NCBI RefSeq assembly: GCF_031755915.1
Contig: NC_083386.1
Coordinates: forward strand, 16,105,001-16,169,000
DNA: 64,000 bases
Direction of reading: 5' to 3'
From: Ziziphus jujuba
Taxonomy: Eukaryota; Streptophyta; Magnoliopsida; Rosales; Rhamnaceae
Made by a program: the position numbers and the translations under genes. This document shows, piece after piece, positions 38,177 through 48,982 of the stretch. The stretch's first letter is position 1; each line of letters starts with the position of its first letter. Below the pieces are notes generated by a model. It saw only the letters and a program-made list of their open reading frames with translations, did no database searches and was not told where the DNA came from.

Positions 38177-39706
38177 CTGCAGAGTATTTAGCAGCTTCAG
38201 AAATAGACATGCAAAACAGTGTAAAGGAAAATATAATTGAAACAAATTCATTCCACCTTTTATAGTGGTTAAAAAAAAATAAGAAAGAGAGAAACCCTTG
38301 GATTTTGAGCTTCTCATAGGATGCATATTCCTATGTATTGGTAACCAAAATTGGATACCTGAATGTATTCACCATGACCACTCCTAATGAACTACATATA
38401 TCAAAGGTGCTGTCAGAAATAGATGTACTTCGTCCTGAACATTAAGCTCTTCCTCATGAACATGTTATCTTTTATGACTTCAATAACTGAACAAGATGGC
38501 TCTTTCTCATGATCACACGTTATTTTGCGTTCATATGGCAGTTTTACATGGATAAAGTTTGGTTCTTTCTTGGGCTAAACACCTTGCCTCAGAGGCCGCA
38601 AAAATAAAAATAAACCCCAATCGATGCAAACTTGTAGGAATAGTTTCTCCTCACAAGGCCCAAAAATGATAGACTGTCGATCTCCAAGTATAGTTATTTT
38701 ATTGTTATGTCCCGAAAATTTCACAAGTCTAAACCAAAATAACAGATAAAATAAAAGAAAAAAAATGGTTGCAGTAATTTTTTTTTGAAATAAATAAAAC
38801 ATATAAAAGCTGTTTTTTTTTTTTTCAATTAAAACCAAAACCAATTTTATTAAGGGAGGAGACTATAAAAAAAAATGGAGTAGAGTCTCCCCTATTAGAT
38901 TGGTCTTGGGAAATTAAGAAAAAAAAAAAAAACTAATCAGATTTCTTTTCTTATTTTAAAATTTTCATTTTGAGAATCGCCATATGGCAATCAATTTCTT
39001 GTCACTACCCACTTTATTTCATCAAATTAATATTATAAAAAAATTTTGATAGACAATTTTTTTTTTCCTTTTTAGAAATAATGAAATTTGACTATAATTT
39101 AAATGCAGATCCAAAACTAATCTTATAAAACAGATAATTAAAAAAATGAAAATGATAACCTGATTCTATATATTGTATATTTTTAATAACCAGATTTTTT
39201 TTTTGAAAGGAAAATTTAAAGAAATATTATTTTAAATTCTTTAATTTAAAATAATTTTAATCATATATATTATAAAAATATGCTTTAAAAAAATTATTAT
39301 TAATAAGGTTAAAAATATGAGGTTTATTGCCCCCCCTCAAAAAAAGAAAAAACAAAGGAGATTTATTAGTTATTTCAAAAAAAAAAAAGGAGGTTTATTA
39401 GTTAAAAAATAGATAAAAAATTTGTCCGTTGCGAATTTTCATTTAATTTGAAGGGTAATTATGTTAGAAAAAATGGCGTCCTTTTCCGCATGTAAAAGCA
39501 AACCGCGTTAGTCGTCCCAGGTTGCTTATATATATCATTATTCATTGTAACGGTCGGTTCTATTCAAATATTTTCTGTCTGTTCGTCTTCTTCTTCACTA
39601 CTTCTTCTTCATCTTCTCTTCAGTTATTGTTCCATTTTTGTGTTAATTAGATTTTCTGAAAAGTGAAAGCTTGATTGTTGTGTGTAAGATTTAATAGTGA
39701 GAGTGA
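38177..39706. other. end of block A2, then upstream region of the dead RING copy
   Basis: 38177-38613 is shared with 56925-57361. 38885-39560 resembles the upstream regions of the live RING copies (compare 25.85-26.2 kb and 27.2-27.7 kb), for example TGACAATCAATTTCTTGTCA-like sequence and AAGGGTAATT. No gene is supported. Confidence 0.5.
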
Positions 39707-40429
39707 GTGGCGATTAAGCCGTCTGCTGTCTTCGGGACAGAGCTTCCTTTCAATGGAGGACTCCTTAACATCTCTCTGAACCACACTCTCAGACGAGACC
39801 TTTGAACCCATGAAGGCCTTGTTGTTCCAATTTCTTCATGCCCTCTTGCTCCCCAACTACACACGTCTCTCTTCTTGCCCAACCATCTCCCTCAACACCC
39901 TCCCTTCTGCTACATCTACATTCACAACTTTCTCTCTCAAGCTTCTGGGTTTCCCCTTCCACACTCCGTCACTGATCGTCTCGCTTCCCATGTCTTGGCC
40001 GCCTCTTTGGTGCTGACGGGGCCGTTTTACTTGATTGCTAAAGTGGATCTAGTTCTTGGATCATCAAAACTAGTCGTTGATCATCATTTGACTTCCAACG
40101 GTAACATACCACATGGTGATGATCATTAGAACTTTCACTTCATTGATGATCAGCTGATAATTGATCGGACGACCAGGATATTACCATCGTCACCTCGTTC
40201 AACGGGTTCAAAAGCTCGCACTCGAGCAGTTGATAGATTAAGGAGGACTACCCATGAAAGAGTGGTTGCAGAGAATGAAGAGCTGGGTGGTTGTAGCATC
40301 TGCTTGGAGGAATTCAGTGCTCGAATTGAGTTGCTCCATTTTGGTTGTAAACATCTTTACCACCAAAACTGCATTGCTAAGTGGCTGGAAAATCAAAATT
40401 CCTGCCCTCTGTGTAGGCGTCCATTGTAG
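39707..40429 (+). pseudogene. RING-H2 pseudogene, older paralogue of copies A and B
   Basis: Collinear with the 250-codon RING gene from its start to its stop, but broken. The initiator is GTG, small indels and stops interrupt the first two-thirds, and a TAG lies near 40127. The 3' part still encodes a complete-looking finger (CSICLEEF ... GCKHLYHQNC ... SCPLCRRPL). Divergence from A and B is far greater than theirs from each other, so this copy comes from an earlier duplication that also carried the upstream region. Confidence 0.88.
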
Positions 40430-41483
40430 AGGATTCGTTTAATTCTGTTTTGTAATTTGGTTTTAGTTTGTTACTGTATAGTTCAAGATGTTGATAGATT
40501 ATTACATCAAACAGGCCAGAATGATCCAAGAATTTTGATAGATTATTGTATAGTTTGTTACCGTAATTTGGTTTTATTTTGGTTCAACAATTGTAAATTG
40601 CTTACAAGATTATTACGGTCTTACTTTGAATCGAATCCAAGAATATGATTTTGTCAAATTTCTATTCTCAAGTAAAACAATTTATATGTACTTATAATCT
40701 GCTTTACATGGTTAAAACATTGGTACGCATCAAACTCCTACGGTCAATCTGCAGCAGGGAGGAAATTTTCTAATACTGAGTTTTGCACTATAATGATATT
40801 TCATCTTTTTCAATGAAATTCTACAATCTTCTAAGTCGGTTCATGAACTTGCAAAGAGAAGAACAAAATAATAAACTTTGAATATTTGAATGGGAGGAGA
40901 AGATGCAAAAATTCATGAAAAATATAAATATTGATAGTTGAAATTGCAACTAAATCAACCCCAATATATTGAGAAAAATTTATTATTTAAACATAGTATT
41001 AGAAGTGTATAATCACTATATTTTTTTTGGGAATATCTACTTTATTTGCTATATTAATCCCTAACTTTTCACTTTTATATTTATTTATTAATTTTTCCTT
41101 TCGAAACTATTTTTCAATAAATTTGATATTTTTAATGAACAGTTTTCTTTACAAAAATAATAATAACAATAATAGTAAAAATAAAGAAACAAACAGGAGA
41201 ATAACATATAATTAATATTGTATTTTCTTATGGATAGTTTATACATCTTTTTAGTTAAGCTTTCCAGTTTCTTTAGTTGATGTTTTTGTAAATTATAAAA
41301 AAGTTAATATTTACCTAGAAGAAAAGTTTCTTTTAACCAACAGCTTAAATGTATGCAGATTCGAGCATTTCTAATGGTTTTATCTATTGAAGTTTATTTG
41401 GGAAAGGATGTGGAAGGTATTGATACTTGAGTGATATAGTGCCTCAATAAACGATGCCTATTCTAAAATTATTCTTCGTTAGG
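40430..41483. other. 3' flank of the RING pseudogene, no gene seen
   Basis: 40430-40990 matches the 3' flank of RING copy A in diverged form (TTTTGTAATTTGG, TGGGAGGA, CAACCCCAATATATTGAG). 41000-41483 is AT-rich with no supported feature. Confidence 0.5.
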
Positions 41484-42243
41484 TCCTATTTAGAATTTTA
41501 AATAAAATGAGTTAATATGTTATGAGAGAGAAAGGAAATAGAAGAGACTATGAATTGATAAGGATAGAGGAGAGAGAAAGAGACTGAATTATGACCCATA
41601 CTGTTTAACAGGCCTTTTATAAGAGCATCTCTAATGAAATGTCCATTGATTCCATCTATCTAAAAACATTTTGTTACATCAGATTGATAGACAACCTTTC
41701 AGAAAAGAAAAAAAAAAAAGTCTTTTCCAACGGTGCTTACAAAATGTCTGTTAAAGTGAGGTGACATAAAGAAAATAAAAAAAATAGAAGCTATCTAATA
41801 GATTTTCCATAAGTAGAGGGTTTGTTAGATAGTGTACGTCATAAATTAGCCTTTTCTCTCCTCATCAATTCACAACCTCTTCTCTTTTCTCTCTCCTCTC
41901 CCAACATGCCGGTTTATTTTATTTAAAATTCTAAATATGATCCATTGGAGAAATAATTTAAATAAACATTATCTATTGATACATGTTATACCATCTGAGT
42001 TTCAACACCTTCCAAATCTTTTGCCACATAAATTTTAATAAATAGAAATATTGGGGATGCTCTAAGTAGGAGATCTATTAGATATCTTCTATTATTTCTA
42101 ATGCTATCTTAGCTTGATAGAAGTCTTGTATAGTATCATTAAAAAATGTTTTTTTTTTTAAATAACTATTTGTTAGTTTGATGTAACAAAGCTTTCTTTT
42201 AGATAGATACACCTAATGAATGGATCATTGAAGATACACTTAC
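41484..42243. repeat. interleaved inverted repeats, probable nested MITEs
   Basis: Pair one: 41484-about 41580 and about 41850-41944, sharing ATTTAGAATTTTAAATAAAAT and flanking GA/CT-rich arms in opposite orientation. Pair two: 41619-41700 and 42155-42243, sharing ATCTATCTAAAA and TTTGTTACATCA in opposite orientation. A GAGCATCTCTAATG motif near 41623 has an inverted partner near 42049-42065. The arms interleave, so at least two palindromic elements are nested or rearranged. No protein is encoded. Confidence 0.6.
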
Positions 42244-42565
42244 ATTTTTGTCTTTAACCTATACACAATATATATTGTATCTAATTAAAAAAGTTCAAAA
42301 TTTTAGTTATTATTTTTAGATAAGAACGCATTGTTATTTTTAAGTTTATGTGATATTTCTCATAAATATAGTATGGTATATGGTACACTTTATTCTAATT
42401 AAGTACATTTTCCTAAAAAAATAACCAATAATAAGCATGAATATAAGTTGTAATATTGAAATACTCAACACTTATCGATCAACTTGCATATGAGTTATGG
42501 ACATGGATTTTGCACACTCTTCGTAATTGAAGATGGAATACGTAGGTTAGTTTGAGATTTATGAA
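42244..42565. other. AT-rich intergenic DNA
   Basis: No gene or element boundary is visible. Confidence 0.5.
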
Positions 42566-43128
42566 ATCCGATAACAAGATCGCCCTCCGTTCCCTCCCAA
42601 ACATTCAAAGTGGTTATATCTAAAGAAGTCCTATCGAATTTCCTATAAAAAAAAATCCAGCAAAACCTCCCTATAAATTAGATATAACCCAACAGTACAT
42701 GCAAAAGATATCATAAAAACTTCAATAGACTTCTACAAATCAACAAAATCAAATCAAGGTTTCCAAACCAAAGTTTCAAGAAATTCGATGATAGGATCAC
42801 CCTTGGTTCCCTTCCAAACATCCAAAGTGGTTCTGTTTAAAGAAGTCCCATCGAATTTCCTATAAAAAAATCCAGCAGAACCTCCCTATAAATTGGATAT
42901 AACCCAATAGTACATGCAAAAATATCATAAAAACTTTAATAGACTTCTACAAATCAACAACATCAAATCAAGGTTTCCAAACCAAAGTTTCAAGAAACAA
43001 TTATAAAATAAAGAATCATATATCTTACCAATTCACCAGAGGAATCTAAAAGAAGTTTAGGAGTTTAAAGCTAAATAAAAACAACATAAATAATAAATCT
43101 AAAGAAAGTATGCAAAAAGGAAAAATAC
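42566..43128 (+). repeat. tandem pair of the dispersed repeat also found at 20.8-21.7 kb
   Basis: Two units about 214 bases apart. The shared TTCCAAAC falls at 42761-42768 and 42975-42982. Both contain CCAAACATYCAAAGTGGTT and AACCTCCCTATAAATT. Homology to 21546-21720 continues to about 43128. Both units are uninterrupted at the site where hAT sits in the 21-kb copy. Confidence 0.75.
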
Positions 43129-43657
43129 AGACTTTCTTTTTTGGATTTTTAAAAATTTTTACAAATAAAAAGCAACATATTTTTATGATTTTTGAAATAA
43201 TTTCATTCTTCTTTTTAGCCATATATTTAAAAAAAAAAAAGAAAAATAGACAAATTTTGTGGTTGTCTAAATATGTTCTTAAAAGCAAAAATCTTTTTTG
43301 TATTTTCAAACTATAAATTAAACAAAAAAGCATAAAATTTGAAAAAAAATACAAATTAAAGTACCTAATTCGAAAAAAATTAAACTAAAATACTAACTAA
43401 CACAACTTCAATCTGTTGAAAACTTGAACTTGAGATGGATGGAACATGAGAAGAAAAAACAAGCTTCATCATAATCATAATGCAAAGATGAATCAAGATG
43501 CTTTGGAGACAAACAATCACATCACGATACAACAAGAAGCAAATCCTTCTCCAAACTTAATTTAGACATTGTCCCCAATGTTCATTGCACAATAAAGGGT
43601 CTTAGGGAGCAAGATAGCTTACTTGGGATAAGATGTTCCTCAACCTAGTTGGCCATC

Positions 43658-44113
43658 CTAATTCTCTTCATTTTGATGCAAGTCTTGGCTTGCATCTTGG
43701 TCATCTTCCATTCGATCAAAGCTTTGATTTCTTCTTAGATTTCCATAATGAGCACCTTGAAATTGATGAAGCAAATGATTCGGACAAGGTGAAAAAGATG
43801 TCAGGCTTAATGAAACCTTGAAATTGATTGACAAGTTCAAGGCATGATGATAATTGGCTTCATTTTGTGAATGTACGACTTGCCTTTGTAGGATGTCATT
43901 AATCCTTACATCTAACCTTAGAACTTCATTTCCTAATTGGTTCATTTGCATATGCATCGCTTCCATCATTCTTTGCATTTGTGAGAAAGAATGTTGGGGA
44001 TTTACTTTTTCTTGAAAGAATGAAAGATCAATTTCTTTATTATAGGAGTGGAAAGAGTCACTGTCTTGGGCATAGATTTTATTTAGGGCTTCTTGAGGAG
44101 ATAAGAATGGCAT
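43658..44113 (-). other. retroelement-like open frame, possibly gag-related
   Basis: A 151-codon frame with a Met/Gln-rich coiled-coil-like stretch (MQRMMEAMHMQMNQLG). Upstream on the same strand, near 44300-44410, is degenerate coding-like sequence (LLYAICAGRQ). This arrangement is reminiscent of decayed plant LTR-element proteins, but no defining motif is present and I cannot name it. Confidence 0.3.
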
Positions 44114-44782
44114 TTATTCATCTTTGGGAATCTTGAAGCCTAACTTGGACGTTGTCGGTCTACCACCCAATCAAGTAAAAAATTTCTTGATAGACTCATT
44201 GGAGGTAAGTAGATCGGACTTTGTATATGTCGTTTTGTTGGTAAATTAATTTACCCTGACTTCTCTACACAATCCAGTGATAACGAATGGATGTATAAGG
44301 CTTCTTGAAAACTTGTCCTTAAAGCTTAAATAATTGATCTCCTAATAAAAAATCCAACATCAATTGTCTTCCTGCACATATGGCATAAAGCAATCCTCCA
44401 TATTTCTTTTGTGGAGTATGTGGATGAGTAGTAAGTATGATACTTGCACAAATAAACTTGTTTCAAGCCTTGGCATACTTATTTAAAGAGCTTCCTGAAA
44501 AGATAGAACTTCACCCTCTTTATTTTTCTTCTATGTGGTTCCTAGAACACATATTCAATTTCTTAGGACCCTCTTGGAGTTTTTTATTGAAATCTTAGGA
44601 TAGCCTCAACTAGGATAAACGTTATCGAAATTTCTATCATGACAACTTTTTTCCTATAAAATTAACTTCCCTAAATATCCGCTACACAAAAAACTCACTC
44701 CAAAATTATACATTTCCTTTTTTCCTCCCTACCTTACTATAAATTTCCACAAATTTACAAGATTTTGATAACAATAGTGTAG

Positions 44783-44815
<33 letters not shown>

Positions 44816-45292
44816 TAATGAGTAATGAATCATAAGTATCTTTTTATGTGTCAAGACCCCTCTGGAAGTTTCTTACCTAAACTTTGGGATGGCCCAAACT
44901 CTTCTTAAGTTTTTACTCAATATAGAAAATACATGGCCACTTACACTTCCCACTTATTATGATCTCACAATTTTACAGCACTTCATGAATATACCAAACA
45001 CATAAATGTAGATAGAAAGATGACAATAATAATAATAACAAGAGCTAACAATATCCTAGATCCTAGACATTAAATCATACTGCTAAGAACTGATAAATTG
45101 TAAGATATCCTTTAATAAAATAAATTACATTTAAAATACACAAATATAAACAATACTTTAAATTAAACAGTTGGGATCTTAATGATAACTTCAATAACAT
45201 CACCGCTATCCAAAACCATTGTAAATATATATATAATATATATAAATATAAATATGTATATAGTCTCTCGAAAAATTTGGATAATCTATTTG
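44114..45292. other. repeat-derived DNA, no gene seen
   Basis: Holds an AT microsatellite at about 44787-44813. Moderately complex, LTR-like sequence around 44520-44620 and 44850-44960 repeats phrases such as AGACCCCTCTGGAAGTTTCTTACC and CTTAGGACCCTCTTGGAGTT in related form. Boundaries are unclear. Confidence 0.4.
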
Positions 45293-45416
45293 TAGGTTAA
45301 TACACTTGCATGGAGGTTAATACACCTGCCAAAAGCTAACACACCTACCCGAAGGTTGGAATACCAGCCCGATGGCTAACACACTTACCTAAAGGCTAGA
45401 ATACCTGTTTGAAGAA
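45293..45416. repeat. tandem array of about six 21-base degenerate units
   Basis: Units follow the pattern GGYTAAYACACYTRCCYRAA, with alternating GGCTAGAATACC-type variants. No gene overlaps. This resembles short tandem arrays inside plant Gypsy LTRs, an interpretation not proven here. Confidence 0.6.
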
Positions 45417-45754
45417 GAACACACCGAATGTACCATATGATATACTAAGGCATGGTCCCATGGTGTCGGCTAATCATAGATATACTACTACCATTACAGC
45501 TAGGGGTGGTTACTAATAATGACCATCAAATCCACTGATTTTGTATATAGCAGAAATATGATACTAATTCGTTCATGGTCTAACTGGATCTCTGCTTTGA
45601 TATGGTATGGTACACCTAACACATAACATAATATATATATATATATATATATATTTTGAAAGGACACCTAATACACCATATGATATACTACTGTTGACAA
45701 GTAATGTTTTGATGAGAATCCGCCTGTACCCTTTAAACTGACAACCCGTTGGGT

Positions 45755-45967
45755 ACAAATCCTATACAGTTGAAGACCGGACCAATCATTAGGACTCAAG
45801 CCAAGAGATTTAAGGACAAATTGGCTAGCTTTATGCAAGGAGTTATCAATTCTCAAAAGGGCTTGTCAATACCCGAAGATTCAAAGTCTGTTTTAAGCAT
45901 TCAAGTGGTGGAGGCTGATATGGACATGGGTAGCTATTTTAGTGTATTTTTGGACTCTGGACAGTAA
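45755..45967 (+). pseudogene. Gypsy polyprotein C-terminal fragment
   Basis: About 70 codons, ending in TAA at 45967, carry GPIIRTQAKRFKDKLASF. This resembles the basic C-terminal tail (GPxTRSxAKRxKxAL) of many plant Gypsy polyproteins. No ATG starts the frame. It lies 30 bases before a candidate LTR start, the position expected for the 3' end of a Gypsy element. The rest of pol is missing. Confidence 0.5.
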
Positions 45968-45997
45968 GGAATGGATTTATAGTTTCATGATTTTAAT

Positions 45998-46901
45998 TGA
46001 TAACACCAAGAGACCATGGAATCATGTCAAGGCAAAACAAAAAGATTCTAAATTCAGCTTGTGTGCATAACACCTCAATTTGGCTGAAAATGCATCAAAT
46101 TGGCACTGACTTTGCTGTATTTTGTTGATTTGGCATTTTCTCTTTGTTCCAATCAAGGGCAATGTATGGGAATTATAAGTAATCTTATTTGGCATCCTAC
46201 ATGGCACATTGGATCTGATTTGGGGCCTTTATAAGCTGAAAACTGATCAAAGATAACTTAGTTGTCAAACTAATCAATTAGTTTCCTAATTTGAATTTGA
46301 CTTTTTGTTTAAGAACTTAGTTGTCAAACTAGTTAATTAGTTTTCTAATTTGAATTTAACTTTTTGTTTAAGAAATTATCTTTTGTTTTGGTTTTTATTT
46401 GTTTATTTGCTGAAAAAATTAACTTAGGAAAGTTATTATTTTATTGTTTCAATTGTAAATTAATTAATTCCTAATTCAAAATAAAAAAATTAATTAATCC
46501 AAATAGGTTTAGGAAAGTATGTGAAATTCGACCAATACTTGTTTCCTAATCTCAATGGCCGAATTTTACCTAGTTAATTAAGGTTTATTGTTTTGTGACT
46601 TTAGCCCATTTAAGGGCTTATTTTTCAATAAGAATACAACTTACATATTATTCAAAAATTTATTTCTGAGAAAGAATTTTCTTTATTCTCTTTGAACACG
46701 TAAAACACCATTAGAGATTGAGTATTTTAGTGTTGATTTATCAATAGGACATTCATCACCTATTATGGGATCTTCGATATATCAATGTTTCTAGTCATAG
46801 GTTGATTAGGGGTTGAGGTGACCATAAGAACTTGAACTTAATTTTTCGATCCAGACTAATATAATATGGATTTAAGCGCAAATTAACCTAGATTTGTATC
46901 A
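45998..46901 (+). mobile_element. Gypsy-type LTR, about 904 bp
   Basis: The 3' end is set by TTTGTATCA at 46901, followed by CT and a tRNA-Met primer site. The 5' end is inferred from TGATAACACC at 45998, which pairs with the TATCA terminus, and from the pol tail just upstream. A 59-base direct repeat (AACTTAGTTGTCAAACTA...) lies inside at 46255-46372. A partial inverted copy is at 48314-48872. Confidence 0.6.
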
Positions 46902-48032
46902 CTTGGTATCAGAGCTGAATTTTTGTTCAGGTTTGATCTATCTTATTTGCTTTATTTCGTTTTGTGTTAATCTGCAATTTTAGCATTAGGTTAATGTTGC
47001 ATTTAGTCTATGTGTTCTGCATATTAAAAAAAAAAAAAATCCTAGTCAAATTAGGTTTTCCTTGTTTTGCTGAATTTTTGCATTTTAGTTTGTTGGTTGT
47101 TTCTCATCATTGTTCTTGTTAATTTTGTTTTTTTTTTTTTGAATTTTCTTTGCTTTTCTAATCTTAATTAGTTGCTTTCTTATTTTTTTTTTTTTAAAAA
47201 AAAGAGATTTGAAAGCATATTGCATAAACATTTAAAAATTGTGAAATTTTTATGAGAGAAGCGGTATGTTTCCCCTCTCTTTCAAGTTTGGATTAGGATT
47301 GTTGAACTTTTGGCATTGGAATTGCAATTTTTGGTGTTGATTCTTGCTACTAGAGTGGGTTTATATTCTGTGAGTTAAAAAAAAAAAAAAACGAAGATAA
47401 AAAAAAATTGTAAAAGGTAGGTTTTTGGTTACAATTTGGAGTTTGAATTTGTTTGCTGGAAAATTATTGGAGTTGCTGAGATATTGTCTATTTATTCAAT
47501 ATTTGGTTGTTGGAAAAATAAAATTTGAGTGTAAAATTATTTGGATTAAAATTGGTAAGGGATTTGACACAAAGACTTAAATTACAAGAACAACAACCAA
47601 CAACTATTTCATATTTTGTTCAAATTGATTCTTGTTTGTTGTTTAAATCTCTTTCTATATTTTATCCTTAAATTTTTGGTTTCTTAATATTCCAGACCAA
47701 TATTTATTGATTCCGAAATTTCATTGATATTTGATCTTGTTTGGATTAGTTAGGCTGAGACTAGGTTTTGTCAATTCACTTGGTGTTTGTTTGTTTTAAT
47801 TGTTGTTTTGTTGATAAGTTAAATTAAGGCATACTTGTGATCTAGTTGCTGTTTTTTGTGTGTTTTAATTAGAACTTTGAGATAATTCTTTGAGTGAAAA
47901 AATGCAAGAGAGTGTGAGCTTAAAAGAGGGTTAAAGCTGAAACTAGTTTGCAAACACGAGTATCGAGACCTTATTTGAGTGAAACACATGAGGGAGTGAT
48001 TTGGTAAGGATTTTTGCATTATTTATACTAAC
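46902..48032 (+). other. untranslated leader of the truncated Gypsy element
   Basis: About 1.1 kb of T-rich sequence between the primer site and the gag start, with several poly-A/T tracts. Long leaders are common in plant Gypsy elements. No coding frame. Confidence 0.5.
46904..46915 (+). other. Gypsy primer binding site (tRNA-Met)
   Basis: TGGTATCAGAGC two bases after the LTR end. It continues CTGAA. Confidence 0.85.
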
Positions 48033-48313
48033 ATGGTAGATTCTAAGATGAGAAGAGAAGATGGATCATTTAGAATTAATGAAGAGGAATCTGTAGGGTT
48101 CAAAGATGACTCTCAAGCAACGGGAAGTGGAGGTGAACCTACCGACATGATGGCGGTTTTGGAACAACTTCAACGGGTAAATGCTCGCTTTGATCACCTA
48201 GATCAAAGGATGGATAGGTTAGAAACATCTCAAGGTGGACCAGATCTAAGGCAAGAATTTCATGGAGGCCTAGGACAAGGATGAGGAGGTCGAGGAAGGC
48301 CTAGGGAGAAATT
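48033..48313 (+). pseudogene. truncated Gypsy gag N-terminus
   Basis: Starts ATGGTAGATTCTAAG and encodes MVDSKMRREDG, an acidic stretch, then a heptad-like segment (VLEQLQRVNARFDHLDQRMD). A TGA at about 48282 interrupts a GRGRGR-type basic region, which continues in frame until the inverted LTR begins at 48314. Position after leader and primer site supports gag; capsid and pol are absent. Confidence 0.6.
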
Positions 48314-48872
48314 TGATATAAACCTAGGTCGACTTGCTCCTAAACCTATATTATATTAGTCGGGATCGAAAAATTAAATTCAAGTTCTTATGGTCACCTC
48401 AAACCCTAATCAACCTGTGATTAGAAACCTTGGTATATGATGAAGATTCCACAATAGGTGATGAATGTCCTATTGATAAGTCAAACTAAAACACTCACTT
48501 TGTAATGGTGTTTTAGGTATTCAAAGAAAATAAAGAGAATTATTTCTCATAAATAATTTTCTGAATAATATTTAAGTTGATTTCTCATTGAAAATAAGCC
48601 TTTAAATAGAATTTGAAAGAAGAAAATAAAACCCTAAAAGGATTAGGAAATTTCAGCCAACATAGAATCAAATTAGGAAATTGCTTACCCTTTCCTGATG
48701 TAATTTGTATGAATTAATTTCTTTATTTTGAATTAGGAATTAATTAATTTATAATTGAAATAATAAAATAATAACTTTACTAAGTTAATTTGTCCAGCAA
48801 AATAATTAAATAAAACCAAAATAAAATGCTAGTTTCCTAAAGCAAAAAGTCAAAATCAAATTAGAAAACTTG
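48314..48872 (-). mobile_element. inverted partial copy of the Gypsy LTR
   Basis: Begins TGATATAAACCTAGG, the complement of the LTR 3' terminus, and stays collinear with the complement of 46901 back to about 46285 with moderate divergence and indels (for example TCCTATTGATAAGTC against GACTTATCAATAGGA-like sequence). It stops abruptly at 48872, exactly where duplicated aquaporin sequence begins. Confidence 0.8.
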
Positions 48873-48982
48873 TGGGTGGAACCCTTTATAGAAGCGGCCA
48901 TTGCAGCATTCAACCATCAGTTTATCTTGAGACAGGAGCTGTTCAGGCTCTTGGATCATTCAGGAGCAACCCTCATGTTTGA
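48873..48982 (+). pseudogene. fragment of PIP2 exon 4
   Basis: Matches 13312-13422 of the aquaporin, including the final SNPHV codons and TGA. It has about ten substitutions and a one-base deletion (GAGACAGGAG against GAGAGCAGGAG) that shifts the frame. It lacks exons 1-3 and cannot act as an aquaporin. Confidence 0.93.

Larger units (their letters stand above)
24804..38613 (+). repeat. segmental duplication, source block A2
   Basis: Matches 50304-57361 in the same order and orientation, apart from the Copia element (30639-37225) and small indels. By eye, divergence is about 6 percent just upstream of the RING gene, zero over about 27860-29578 apart from a T/C homopolymer run, and about 0.6-0.7 percent over 29580-30638 and 37231-38613. 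The block contains RING gene A and the aldolase pseudogene. Confidence 0.92.

Noticed and set aside
38413..38559. Minus-strand coding-like piece (contains VKLPYERKITCDHEKEP), repeated near 57180-57310
   Set aside because: Open for about 50 codons and not low in complexity, but no start, no clear splice sites and no family I recognise. It could be a lost exon, but this is unsupported.
43046..43354. 102-codon Phe/Lys-rich frame
   Set aside because: Low-complexity translation of poly-T/A-rich DNA without family motifs.
45293..45416. CRISPR-like array
   Set aside because: Direct 21-base repeats without unique spacers, in plant nuclear DNA.
46904..46915. TGGTATCAGAGC motifs as tRNA genes
   Set aside because: Only the 12-18 bases complementary to the tRNA 3' end are present, next to LTR ends; these are primer sites.
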